Shown here in pieces: positions 17,678 to 25,362 of a DNA stretch of 64,000 nucleotides. The stretch comes from Dehalococcoides mccartyi CG5 (GTDB taxonomy: Bacteria > Chloroflexota > Dehalococcoidia > Dehalococcoidales > Dehalococcoidaceae). The notes under the pieces are model-generated. The model saw nothing but the letters and a program-made list of their open reading frames with translations, was not told the DNA's origin and ran no database searches. A program made the translations under genes and the position numbers. The first letter of the stretch is position 1. Every line of letters begins with the position of its first letter. The stretch is from NCBI RefSeq assembly GCF_000830885.1, contig NZ_CP006951.1:248001-312000 (forward strand). Reading direction: 5' to 3'.

Positions 17678-18502
17678 ATGGCTTTATATGTAGTAGCAAC
17701 ACCCATCGGCAACCTGGAGGATATCACCCTCCGGGCGCTTCGGTTGCTTTCCGAAGTAAAGCTGATTGCGGCTGAGGATACCCGCCACACCCGTAAACTG
17801 CTTTCTGCCCATAATATAAAAACGCCCCTGACCAGTTATTTTGAGCATAACCGCCTTTCAAAGCTGGATTATATACTAGAGGTTCTAAGGGAAGGGGATG
17901 TGGCTTTGGTCTCTGATGCCGGCATGCCCGGTATTTCAGACCCCGGTTATGAGCTTATCAAAGCCGCCCACGAAAACGGCATAAAGGTTGTGCCTGTACC
18001 GGGGGCTTCGGCGGTGATAACGGCGGTGGCGGTATCCGGGCTGGATTCCGGCAGTTTCAGCTATCTGGGTTTTTTGCCGCGCCAGAAAAGCGAACGCAGG
18101 AAAGCCCTTTCTGAGGTAGAGATGCTTGGGGCAAGCATTGTGATACTGGAAGCGCCCCACCGTTTGCAGGGTTGTTTACTTGACATAAAAGAAGTACTGG
18201 GAGACCGCCAGATATCTGTCTGCCGTGAACTTACCAAAATATACGAAGAAATATTTCGTGGCAGTATTAGCCAATCTATCAGCCATTTTAGCCAGCCAAG
18301 GGGTGAATTTGTGCTGGTGGTGGAGGGTAACAGGCAAATTCCGGCTCAGCCCGAACTGACAGGTGATATAATAAGTGAACTTGGGCTGTTAAAAAAACAG
18401 GGCAAGTCAGCCAAAGAGTCAGTGGCTCTGGTTAGCCAAAAAAACGGGCTTTCTAAAAAAGAAATCTATCGGGCTTGGCTTAAAATTGACAAGGCCTTAT
18501 AA
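17678..18502 (+). CDS. rsmI: 16S rRNA 2'-O-ribose C1402 methyltransferase
   Basis: SAM-dependent tetrapyrrole-methylase-fold enzyme that modifies 16S rRNA. The N-terminus LYVVATPIGNLEDITLRAL, then AAEDTRHTRKLL (about 31-42), VALVSDAGMPGISDPG (about 80-95) and PGASAVITAVAVSG are diagnostic. Length from ATG 17678 is 274 residues. An upstream in-frame TTG at 17648 adds residues that do not match the family. There is no good ribosome site, and the mRNA may be leaderless. Confidence 0.94.
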   Translation: MALYVVATPIGNLEDITLRALRLLSEVKLIAAEDTRHTRKLLSAHNIKTPLTSYFEHNRLSKLDYILEVLREGDVALVSDAGMPGISDPGYELIKAAHENGIKVVPVPGASAVITAVAVSGLDSGSFSYLGFLPRQKSERRKALSEVEMLGASIVILEAPHRLQGCLLDIKEVLGDRQISVCRELTKIYEEIFRGSISQSISHFSQPRGEFVLVVEGNRQIPAQPELTGDIISELGLLKKQGKSAKESVALVSQKNGLSKKEIYRAWLKIDKAL

Positions 18503-18526
18503 TAGGTAAAATTTGCGAGGTGTTTC

Positions 18527-18742
18527 ATGAGGAGAGGATGTATTTCACTGGGAGAGGTAGTTTGCACCGGTTGCAACAATACTGTTCCCTATCCTGAACG
18601 TTATCTGGCGGTAGATGAAGAAAACGGCAAAGAAGTAGATAAAGGAACTACCGTTCATTATTGCGTGGAATGTGCCCTGAAGAAAGGGTATGCCAGCTAC
18701 AAAGAAGAAAAAGGCGAGAGAATTCTAACCTTTCTGCCCTGA
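18527..18742 (+). CDS. Small CxxC/CxxC putative zinc-binding protein
   Basis: 71 residues, not assigned to a named family. It has two pairs of cysteines, CTGC (about 13-16) and CVEC (about 46-49), separated by 29 residues that include YPERYLAVDEENGKEVDKGTTVHY. This resembles a treble-clef or ribbon zinc site. It sits between rsmI and metG with short gaps and is probably cotranscribed with them. Confidence 0.8.
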   Translation: MRRGCISLGEVVCTGCNNTVPYPERYLAVDEENGKEVDKGTTVHYCVECALKKGYASYKEEKGERILTFLP

Positions 18743-18750
18743 GGATATAA

Positions 18751-20412
18751 ATGAGCGAACGAATATTTATTGGTGTGGCTTGGCCTTACGCCAACAGCCA
18801 GTTGCATCTGGGGCATGTTGCCGGCGCTTATCTGCCGGCAGATATTTTTGCCCGTTATCACCGCACCCGTGGTGACGAAGTGCTTATGGTATCCGGTTCG
18901 GATATGCACGGTACTCCCATTACCATCAGGGCGGAACAGGAAGGCATCACTGCGGCCGAAGTGGCTGAGCGTTACCACCAGCGGTTTATGGCCTCGTGGC
19001 CGAAGCTGGGCATAAGCTGGGATTTTTATACTTCAACTGCCACTGCCAACCATGCCCGAACCGCTCAGGAAATGTTCCTTAGCTTGTACGAAAAAGGTTA
19101 TATTTATAAAAATACGGTTTGCCAGCCGTTTTGCTCACACTGCAACCGTTTTTTGCCTGACCGCTATGTGGAGGGGACTTGCCCCCACTGCAAATATGAA
19201 GGTGCCCGCGGTGACCAGTGTGACAACTGCGGCAAACCCTTAAATGCGGCCGAGCTTTTGAATTTCCGCTGTAAAAACTGCGGCAATCCACCTGAATTCC
19301 GGGAGACTGAACACTTCTTCCTGAAACTATCGGCATTTGAAGAAGAACTTATCCGCTGGGTGGAGACCAAAACCCACTGGCGTACCAATGTATTAAATTT
19401 TACCCTGCGTTATTTGAAAGAAGGTCTGAAAGACCGGGCTATTACCCGTGATTTGGACTGGGGCGTGCCTTTACCCCTGCCGGGTTACGAAGGCAAGCGC
19501 CTGTATGTTTGGTTTGAGGCTGTCATCGGCTACCTGTCCGCCAGTAAAGAATGGGCGGCTTCCAAAGGCCAGCCTAATGCATGGCAGAAGTACTGGGGCG
19601 TAGATACCAAGAGCTATTACTTTATAGGCAAGGACAATATCCCGTTCCATACCATTATATGGCCGGCTATGCTGATGGGCAAGGGCGGGCTGAATCTGCC
19701 GTATGATGTGCCTTCAAACGAATACCTGACTACCGAGTCACAGAAATTTTCCAAGAGCCGCAATAATGCCATCTGGGTGGATGATGTACTTTCCCGTTAC
19801 GGCGTGGACACATTGCGTTATCTGCTTTCGGCCAATATGCCCGAAAGTTCGGATACGGATTTCTCGTGGAGGGAATTTGTCCGCCGCAACAATGATGAGC
19901 TGGTAGCCACTTACGGCAATCTGGCTCAGCGTGTTTTGACCATGGTCTGCCGCAATTATGACAATAAAGTGCCGGAATACGGCGAGCTGGATGAACGTTC
20001 CCTTACGCTTATTGAAAAAACTGCCGCTATGCTTTGTGAAACTGATAAAGCCCTGTATAACTGTAATTTCCGCGAGGCAATAAGGCTGGCTATGGCACTG
20101 GCTCAGGAGGCAAACCGCTATCTGGATGAAAAGGCCCCCTGGAAAGAAATAAAGGTGGACAAAGCCGCCGCTGCCCGCAGTTTATACGTGGCCATGGTGG
20201 CACTTTCCGGCCTTCGGGTGGCTTTCTACCCGTTCTTGCCGGAGAGTTCGGGACGCCTAAGCACTTATCTTGGTTTCGGGTCTGAATTGGAAAAAGAAGG
20301 CTGGATACTTAAAATGCCGGTGGTCGGGCAGGAACTGACCCCGCCGGAGCCGCTTTTCAAGAAGCTGGAAGATTCGGTTGTGGAAGAAGAGACTGCCCGT
20401 ATGGGGCTTTAG
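18751..20412 (+). CDS. metG: Methionyl-tRNA synthetase
   Basis: Class I synthetase. The HIGH-type motif appears as LHLGH (about 18-22) and the KMSKS-type motif as KFSKSRNN (near 330). The connective-peptide insert carries four Cys knuckles (CSHC, CPHC, CDNC, CKNC at about 131-172), the two-zinc pattern. At 553 residues it lacks the C-terminal EMAP-like tRNA-binding extension of longer forms. It starts 8 bases after the small zinc protein. Confidence 0.96.
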   Translation: MSERIFIGVAWPYANSQLHLGHVAGAYLPADIFARYHRTRGDEVLMVSGSDMHGTPITIRAEQEGITAAEVAERYHQRFMASWPKLGISWDFYTSTATANHARTAQEMFLSLYEKGYIYKNTVCQPFCSHCNRFLPDRYVEGTCPHCKYEGARGDQCDNCGKPLNAAELLNFRCKNCGNPPEFRETEHFFLKLSAFEEELIRWVETKTHWRTNVLNFTLRYLKEGLKDRAITRDLDWGVPLPLPGYEGKRLYVWFEAVIGYLSASKEWAASKGQPNAWQKYWGVDTKSYYFIGKDNIPFHTIIWPAMLMGKGGLNLPYDVPSNEYLTTESQKFSKSRNNAIWVDDVLSRYGVDTLRYLLSANMPESSDTDFSWREFVRRNNDELVATYGNLAQRVLTMVCRNYDNKVPEYGELDERSLTLIEKTAAMLCETDKALYNCNFREAIRLAMALAQEANRYLDEKAPWKEIKVDKAAAARSLYVAMVALSGLRVAFYPFLPESSGRLSTYLGFGSELEKEGWILKMPVVGQELTPPEPLFKKLEDSVVEEETARMGL

Positions 20413-20427
20413 TATTTACCAGGAGGC

Positions 20428-21408
20428 ATGGTTTTGTTGAAACTTAGCTCTATCTACGCACCTATAAACGAAGGCCTCAAAGGGGTTGAGGACGAATTTA
20501 AACTGGTATCCGAAAGCCGCAAGAAGTCTTTTCCCGAAATGGCGGAAATGCTGGACTATATTCTAGTAGGGGGCAAGGTGCTCAGACCGGCGCTTTCCAT
20601 GCTGTCTGCCATGTGCTTCGGTGCCGGCATAAAAAAAGTATTGCCGTTGGCTACATCTTCCGAAATGCTTCACATAGCAACACTGGTGCATGATGACGCT
20701 ATTGACAAGGCTGATACCCGCCGCGGACGCCGGACAGTTAACGCTGTCTGGGGGCTGGAGAAGGCTATACTTTTAGGAGATTTCCTGTTTGCCCATGCCG
20801 CCGAAACAGCGGCTGAAACCGGCAATATGGGTATAGTCACCCTGTTTTCCCAAACCCTGCAGATAATTGCCTCCGGAGAGCTTAAACAGGCTTATGCCAG
20901 TTTTAACCCTGACCAGAGCTATGAAAACTATCTGGAAAGAATATCCGGCAAGACGGCTGCCCTTTTTGTAATGGCTACTAAGGGCGGGGCTATACTGGCG
21001 GATGCCTCACCGTCTGACGAAGAGATAATGCGTTCTTACGGCTATAATCTGGGCTTAAGTTTCCAGATAGTAGATGATATACTGGATTTTGTGGGTAATG
21101 CCAAGGATATGGGCAAACCGATAGGTTCAGACCTGAATAACGGCACAGTTACTTTGCCGGCCCTGCTCCTGATGGATCGTTATCCGGATAATAACCCCAT
21201 CAAGGATATGCTTAATGCTACTGACCGTATCCCTCATGTTGCCAAAGCAGTTGAGATGATAAATTCATCAGATATCATAGACCTTAGTTATAAAGAGGCT
21301 AAACGCTATGCTGATTTGGCCTGCCGAAATTTGTCACAGCTGCCTAAAACGGCTGCCCGCGAATCTCTCTACCAGCTGGCCGAATTTATAGTTGAACGTA
21401 AAAACTGA
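20428..21408 (+). CDS. Trans-polyprenyl diphosphate synthase (long chain)
   Basis: Elongates allylic diphosphates with IPP to a long all-trans chain. The first Asp-rich motif appears as LVHDDAIDKADTRRG (about 88-102) and the second as FQIVDDILDFVGNAKDMGKP (about 212-231). Length (326) fits octaprenyl/heptaprenyl-type synthases, but chain length cannot be read by eye. The GGAGG at 20422-20426 is only 1 base from the ATG at 20428. The in-frame TTG at 20434 is better spaced and may be the real start. This enzyme is the natural chain supplier for the UbiA-type transferase at 31.1 kb. Confidence 0.92.
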   Translation: MVLLKLSSIYAPINEGLKGVEDEFKLVSESRKKSFPEMAEMLDYILVGGKVLRPALSMLSAMCFGAGIKKVLPLATSSEMLHIATLVHDDAIDKADTRRGRRTVNAVWGLEKAILLGDFLFAHAAETAAETGNMGIVTLFSQTLQIIASGELKQAYASFNPDQSYENYLERISGKTAALFVMATKGGAILADASPSDEEIMRSYGYNLGLSFQIVDDILDFVGNAKDMGKPIGSDLNNGTVTLPALLLMDRYPDNNPIKDMLNATDRIPHVAKAVEMINSSDIIDLSYKEAKRYADLACRNLSQLPKTAARESLYQLAEFIVERKN

Positions 21409-21422
21409 CGAGGAGACTCAAG

Positions 21423-21617
21423 ATGAAATTGCTTGTAAATATTCTAGCCCTTATTCTGGTTGTCTTTGTCCTTACCCATTTGCGTGAAATCTGGAATTGG
21501 CTGAAGGTATTTTTAAACGTAAAAACTGACAAGGAGACTCAAGATGAAATTAATGGGTTGTCTGGGAAGTATTCTAGCCCTTATTGTGATTATCTTTGTC
21601 CTAACCCACCTGGGTGA
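21423..21617 (+). CDS. Micro-ORF copy 1: small membrane protein whose stop was lost by duplication
   Basis: 64 codons. The first 31 or so (MKLLVNILALILVVFVLTHL, then REIWNWLKVF) form a single predicted membrane helix with an aromatic basic tail, and match copy 2. The remaining residues are translated from the duplicated intergenic DNA and from copy 2 in another frame, so they are probably not an evolved domain. Ribosome site AGGAG lies 8 bases before the ATG. No family recognised. Confidence 0.5.
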   Translation: MKLLVNILALILVVFVLTHLREIWNWLKVFLNVKTDKETQDEINGLSGKYSSPYCDYLCPNPPG

Positions 21618-21651
21618 AATCTGGGATTGGCTGGAAGGCATTTTTGCCTGA
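21544..21651 (+). CDS. Micro-ORF copy 2: 35-residue single-helix membrane protein
   Basis: 35 codons starting with MKLMGCLGSILALIVIIFVL and then THLGEIWDWLEGIFA. One membrane helix is followed by an amphipathic Trp-rich tail. It is shared with copy 1 as the pattern LALI-FVLTHL-EIW-WL. AAGGAG lies 8 bases upstream. The frame differs from copy 1 because the duplication unit is 121 bp. Conservation of the protein pattern despite nucleotide change suggests it is translated. Confidence 0.55.
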   Translation: MKLMGCLGSILALIVIIFVLTHLGEIWDWLEGIFA

Positions 21652-21695
21652 CGGGCGGGTATTCTTTTATAGACGTAATTTTATAGATGCAAACA

Positions 21696-21725
21696 AAAAA
21701 GCCACCTTTTCAGGGGTGGCTTTTT
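21696..21725. terminator. Bidirectional terminator before ftsH
   Basis: Stem AAAAAGCCACC/GGTGGCTTTTT with an 8-base loop. It has T-runs for both the plus-strand metG cluster and minus-strand ftsH. Confidence 0.9.
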
Positions 21726-21743
21726 GATTAGGGCAATATTGAT

Positions 21744-23570
21744 TTAAGTAGATTCAGCTATTGGAAGTTCACCTGTAAACAGGCTTTCCAGCTCAACCCC
21801 TTCCAGAGTTTCTTTTTCTACCAGTTTTTCGGCAATGAACTTCAGACGGTTTTTATTTTCGGTCAGTATTTTCCTAGCTTTCTGGTGGGCTTCTTCAATC
21901 AACCCATGAACCTCATCGTCAATCATGTCAGCTATTTTCTCGCCGTAATCTTTTTGCTCGGATATTTCGCGTCCCAAAAAGACCATTTCTTCTTTGTTGC
22001 CAAAGGTGCGCGGCCCCAGTTTGTCACTCATACCGTAGCTGGTGACCATTTTGTGGGCAATATCGGTAGCCCGTCGCAGGTCATCTGAAGCACCGGTGGA
22101 GAGTTCTTTAAAGGTCAGTTCTTCTGCAACATAGCCGGCTAGAAGCCCGGCCATCATGCCCTTGAACTGGGAACGGGTCATCAGGTAGCGGTCTTCAGTG
22201 GGCAACTGGCGGGTATGCCCCAGCGTCATGCCTCTGGCCACAATTGATATCTTGTGGACGGGGTCAGCACCCTGCACCAACCGAAGTACCAGCCCGTGTC
22301 CGGTTTCGTGGTAAGCGGTTACTTCTTTTTCCTGGGTGCTTATGCGGCGGCTCTTGCGTTCAGGCCCTGCAATAACCCGGTCAATAGATTCCTCAAGGTC
22401 TTCGGTTTCAATTACCTTGCGGTTTTTACGGGCGGCCAGTATGGCGGCTTCGTTAAGAAGGTTTGCCAAATCTGCACCTGAAAAACCGACTGTCTGCTTG
22501 CCCAAATTTTCCAGGTTAACCGTATCTGCCAGAGGTTTGCCCTTGGCATGGATTTTTAGTATGGCTTCACGTCCGGTTATATCCGGCTTGTCCAGCACTA
22601 CTCTGCGGTCAAAACGGCCGGGACGGAGCAGGGCCGGGTCAAGTATATCAGGACGGTTGGTTGCCGCCACTACTATTACACTGGTATCGGTATCAAACCC
22701 GTCCATCTCCACCAGTATCTGGTTAAGGGTCTGTTCCCGTTCGTCATGTCCGCCGCCCAAGCCTGCGCCGCGCTGGCGTCCGACAGCATCTATTTCGTCT
22801 ATGAAGATAATGCAGGGGGCATTCTTTTTAGCCTGATCAAACAAATCACGTACTCTTGAAGCACCTACACCCACAAACATTTCTACAAATTCACTGCCGC
22901 TTATAGAGAAGAAGGGTACGCCTGCTTCTCCGGCAATAGCCTTGGCCAGCAGGGTTTTACCTGTACCGGGAGGTCCTATCAGCAAAATACCCTTGGGAAT
23001 GCGGGCACCCAGTGCCTGAAACTTCTCACGGGATTTCAGGAATTCAACAACTTCGCCTACTTCCTGTTTGGCTTCATCTACCCCGGCCACATTGGCAAAG
23101 GTGATGGTGGGCTTGTCCATATTGAAGAGTTTGGCCTTGGACCGGCCGAATGAAACAGCCTGATTGTTGGCGCCCCTTGCCTGGGTGAAGATGAAGATAA
23201 GCAGACCGCCGAATATCAGGAAGGGCAGATAGGTAAGAATCATAGTGCCCCAGTCCAGCCCGCCCGCCGGCTGGATATTTACCTTGACATCAGTCAGGTC
23301 CAGACCTTCAATGTCGTAAATACTGGCAATGTATTCCTTTACGGTGGACAGTTTTGTGCCGTCAGTGGTAGTTACCTCTATGGTTTCGCTGTCAACTGTA
23401 ATTTCGGCAATCTTGTGTTCCTGAGACAGGGTTATTATCTGGCTCAGAGGCACTTCCTCCGGTTTCTGGGCATTCGGCACCAGAAACGAAAAGATTGCTA
23501 TGATAGCCACCAGCATCACGACATAAATAATGGTGCTGCGTTTCCAATTTGAATTCATTTGGTACCTCAA
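21744..23570 (-). CDS. ftsH: ATP-dependent zinc metalloprotease FtsH
   Basis: Membrane AAA+ protease. It has two N-terminal membrane segments (about 14-31 and 107-127) with a small external domain between. Walker A GPPGTGKT is at about 203-210, Walker B appears as [18 protein letters not shown] follows, and the zinc motif HETGH lies near 421-425. Length (608) is normal. The ATG at 23570 has GAGGT upstream, and the promoter is at 23602-23610. Confidence 0.97.
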   Translation of the reverse strand: MRYQMNSNWKRSTIIYVVMLVAIIAIFSFLVPNAQKPEEVPLSQIITLSQEHKIAEITVDSETIEVTTTDGTKLSTVKEYIASIYDIEGLDLTDVKVNIQPAGGLDWGTMILTYLPFLIFGGLLIFIFTQARGANNQAVSFGRSKAKLFNMDKPTITFANVAGVDEAKQEVGEVVEFLKSREKFQALGARIPKGILLIGPPGTGKTLLAKAIAGEAGVPFFSISGSEFVEMFVGVGASRVRDLFDQAKKNAPCIIFIDEIDAVGRQRGAGLGGGHDEREQTLNQILVEMDGFDTDTSVIVVAATNRPDILDPALLRPGRFDRRVVLDKPDITGREAILKIHAKGKPLADTVNLENLGKQTVGFSGADLANLLNEAAILAARKNRKVIETEDLEESIDRVIAGPERKSRRISTQEKEVTAYHETGHGLVLRLVQGADPVHKISIVARGMTLGHTRQLPTEDRYLMTRSQFKGMMAGLLAGYVAEELTFKELSTGASDDLRRATDIAHKMVTSYGMSDKLGPRTFGNKEEMVFLGREISEQKDYGEKIADMIDDEVHGLIEEAHQKARKILTENKNRLKFIAEKLVEKETLEGVELESLFTGELPIAEST

Positions 23571-23601
23571 AATTTCATGTAATAAGGGACATATTAAGTA
23601 A

Positions 23602-23610
23602 ATTATAGCA
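23602..23610 (-). promoter_or_regulatory. Extended -10 promoter of ftsH
   Basis: On the minus strand TGCTATAAT (plus-strand positions 23602-23610) is a consensus extended -10. The leader to the ATG is about 25 bases and contains a ribosome site. Confidence 0.75.
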
Positions 23611-23629
23611 TATAAGGATTTTGGCGTCT

Positions 23630-24460
23630 TTAGGCCAGAGAGAAGTAGGTCTCTTTCAGGAGCAGGGCATCTTCTTCTATATTAGGGCTTTCACATATTA
23701 CCAGCCCTGCACAGCCCCTGTCTCTCAGAGCCAGCAGCAATTCTTTGTAATTGAAATCTGAATCAGCCAGATTCAGGTGCTGTTTTTCCCCTCTGGGAGA
23801 GTAGTCTATGCCCGAAACGTGTATATGCATATTTAGAACTGCGTTTTCACCCAGATAGTCAACCATGGTACTTAACATAAAGCTGAACTCTGAATAGGAG
23901 TTGTATTTACCGGTACGGGCATGATAGTGGGAAAAATCTATAGTCGGCAATAGGCCGGGTATTTCACTGCACAGTGCCATAGTCTCTTTCAGGTCTCCGA
24001 ACTGGGTCACCTTACCGCTTACCTCGGGTCGAAGGGTTATATCAAAGCCTTCTTCCTGAAGACGGCTGGCAACAGGGCGGATATTATCCCGTATGGATTC
24101 GTAGGCAGCAGAAGGCGAGTCTGTCAGGTAAAAACCGGGGTGAAATACCAGTGACCCTGCCCCGCAGAGGTGAGCCATTTTGGCAGACTGGTAAAGCAGG
24201 TGCTGGCTCATTTTGACTTTATTTTCTTCAACTGCATTAAAGTTCAGATAGTACGGGGCATGGGCAGACAGTTTTATACGCAGAAGATCCGAAAGGATTC
24301 TGACCGGGTTGGTATCCGGGGCTTTCATATATACCCCGCGGACAAATTCTATTTCCATGCCGTCCAGCCCCAGTTCCGCCACCCTGTGAATTCCATTCTG
24401 GGTGGTGTGTTTGGGGGTGGAGTAGGGAATGCCGGCGGTGCCGAAAAGTAAACCTGCCAT
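23630..24460 (-). CDS. Endonuclease IV/xylose-isomerase-like TIM barrel protein
   Basis: 276 residues from the ATG at 24460 (MAGLLFGTAGIPYSTP). The pattern fits the AP-endonuclease-2 superfamily: GLDGMEIEFVRGVYM, LSAHAPYYLNF, GAGSLVFHPGFYL, RPEVSGK, TIDFSHYHAR, NMHIHVSGI and CESPNIEEDALLLKETY. His/Glu/Asp residues at metal positions are plausible. DNA repair (Nfo-like) or a sugar-phosphate isomerase role cannot be separated by eye. There is no ribosome site, and an extended -10 box lies 8 bases upstream, so the message is likely leaderless. Confidence 0.85.
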   Translation of the reverse strand: MAGLLFGTAGIPYSTPKHTTQNGIHRVAELGLDGMEIEFVRGVYMKAPDTNPVRILSDLLRIKLSAHAPYYLNFNAVEENKVKMSQHLLYQSAKMAHLCGAGSLVFHPGFYLTDSPSAAYESIRDNIRPVASRLQEEGFDITLRPEVSGKVTQFGDLKETMALCSEIPGLLPTIDFSHYHARTGKYNSYSEFSFMLSTMVDYLGENAVLNMHIHVSGIDYSPRGEKQHLNLADSDFNYKELLLALRDRGCAGLVICESPNIEEDALLLKETYFSLA

Positions 24461-24468
24461 AGAGGTTA

Positions 24469-24477
24469 AGTATATCA
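24469..24477 (-). promoter_or_regulatory. Extended -10 promoter for a leaderless mRNA (AP-endonuclease-like gene)
   Basis: Minus-strand TGATATACT sits 8 bases before the ATG at 24460, and no Shine-Dalgarno is present. Confidence 0.6.
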
Positions 24478-24543
24478 GATATGTCCGGTATTTAAAAAAC
24501 CGCAGGCCTGTTTTGCCCGTATTACAGACCTCAAAGGGTTGTA

Positions 24544-24552
24544 TGCTATACT
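24544..24552 (+). promoter_or_regulatory. Extended -10 promoter of rsfS
   Basis: TGCTATACT at 24544-24552. The predicted start is about 24559, giving a 20-base leader with GGGGAGG. Confidence 0.65.
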
Positions 24553-24579
24553 TAAAACAGATTTTTGGGGAGGATACAC

Positions 24580-24924
24580 TTGGAATCAATAGATATTGCC
24601 CGGCAGATGGTAAGCATGGCCAGTGAGAAACAGGCTGAAGATATAGTCCTTCTGGACGTCAGGGAACTGGTTAGTTACTGTGATTATTTTGTGCTGATGA
24701 GCGGTGCTTCAGGCCGCCAGCTTTCGGCTATTGCAGATGTAGTTGAAAAGACCTTGAAACCCCTTAAAATAGGCCCGCGCCACCGTGAAGGTGACGCGGA
24801 TTCAGGCTGGATACTTCTTGATTTCGGCGGAGTGATTGCCCATATATTCACTCCCGAAATACGCAGTTACTACAAGCTGGACCGTCTCTGGGAGAATGCC
24901 CCCAAACTGGTTGCTATACAGTAA
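24580..24924 (+). CDS. rsfS: Ribosomal silencing factor RsfS
   Basis: Binds L14 of the large subunit and blocks subunit joining in slow growth. 114 residues from TTG 24580, chosen because GGGGAGG lies 6 bases upstream. Family blocks are DIVLLDVRELVSYCDYFVLMSGAS, the REGDADSGWILLDFGGVIAHIF stretch, and YYKLDRLWENA. It ends one base before the ndk stop on the opposite strand. Confidence 0.95.
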   Translation: MESIDIARQMVSMASEKQAEDIVLLDVRELVSYCDYFVLMSGASGRQLSAIADVVEKTLKPLKIGPRHREGDADSGWILLDFGGVIAHIFTPEIRSYYKLDRLWENAPKLVAIQ

Positions 24925-25353
24925 CTAACGGCGGTCGTAGTTTACCAGTTCGCTTTCGCTGAAAAACAGGCTTATTTCATGTTTGGCATTTTCAGCTGAG
25001 TCTGAGCCGTGAACAGTATTCTGCTCTATGTTTATACCCAAATCTCCCCTTACAGTACCCTTTTCAGACTTGGCAGGGTCAGTAGCACCCATAGCTTTGC
25101 GCATTTTTTCAACGGCATTTTCGCCCTCAAAAACAGCGGCTGTAATAGGGCCGGAGGTGATGTAAGTGACTAAATCCTTGAAGAAGGGGCGTGCCCGATG
25201 GGGGGCATAGTGTTTGTCAGCCAGAACAGCATCCATCTGGAGCATCCGCAGTCCGATTAGTTTTAATCCCAGTTTTTCCATTCTGCCCAGAATTTCACCG
25301 GACAGACCGCGGTTAACGCCGTCAGGCTTAACCAGTAAAAGTGTTCTTTCCAT
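24925..25353 (-). CDS. ndk: Nucleoside diphosphate kinase
   Basis: Balances NTP pools by phospho-His transfer. LLVKPDGVNRGLSGEI (about 5-20) and the active His in the NTVHGSDSAENAKHEI block (about 113-128, His 116) are present. 142 residues is typical. It is the last gene of the thiL-tsaE-tsaB::HAD-ndk operon. Its stop abuts that of rsfS with no intergenic base. Confidence 0.97.
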   Translation of the reverse strand: MERTLLLVKPDGVNRGLSGEILGRMEKLGLKLIGLRMLQMDAVLADKHYAPHRARPFFKDLVTYITSGPITAAVFEGENAVEKMRKAMGATDPAKSEKGTVRGDLGINIEQNTVHGSDSAENAKHEISLFFSESELVNYDRR

Positions 25354-25362
25354 ATTTCTCCT

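Larger units (their letters stand above)
21395..21651 (+). repeat. Tandem duplication, 121-bp offset, including the end of the prenyl synthase gene
   Basis: The 36 bases at 21395-21430 (last codons and stop of the prenyl synthase, ribosome site, first codons of a micro-ORF) recur at 21516-21551 with one mismatch. Similarity continues at lower identity through each micro-ORF. The second copy has a 9-base insertion after its start. Confidence 0.9.

Noticed and set aside
21423-21617. Treating the whole 64-codon copy 1 frame as one evolved protein
   Set aside because: The second half is duplicated intergenic DNA and an off-frame reading of copy 2, so only the first 31 or so residues look selected.
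24461-24589. 43-residue N-terminal extension of the AP-endonuclease-like protein
   Set aside because: The extension crosses the predicted promoter and the upstream region of rsfS and does not look like the family N-terminus. The ATG at 24460 fits better.
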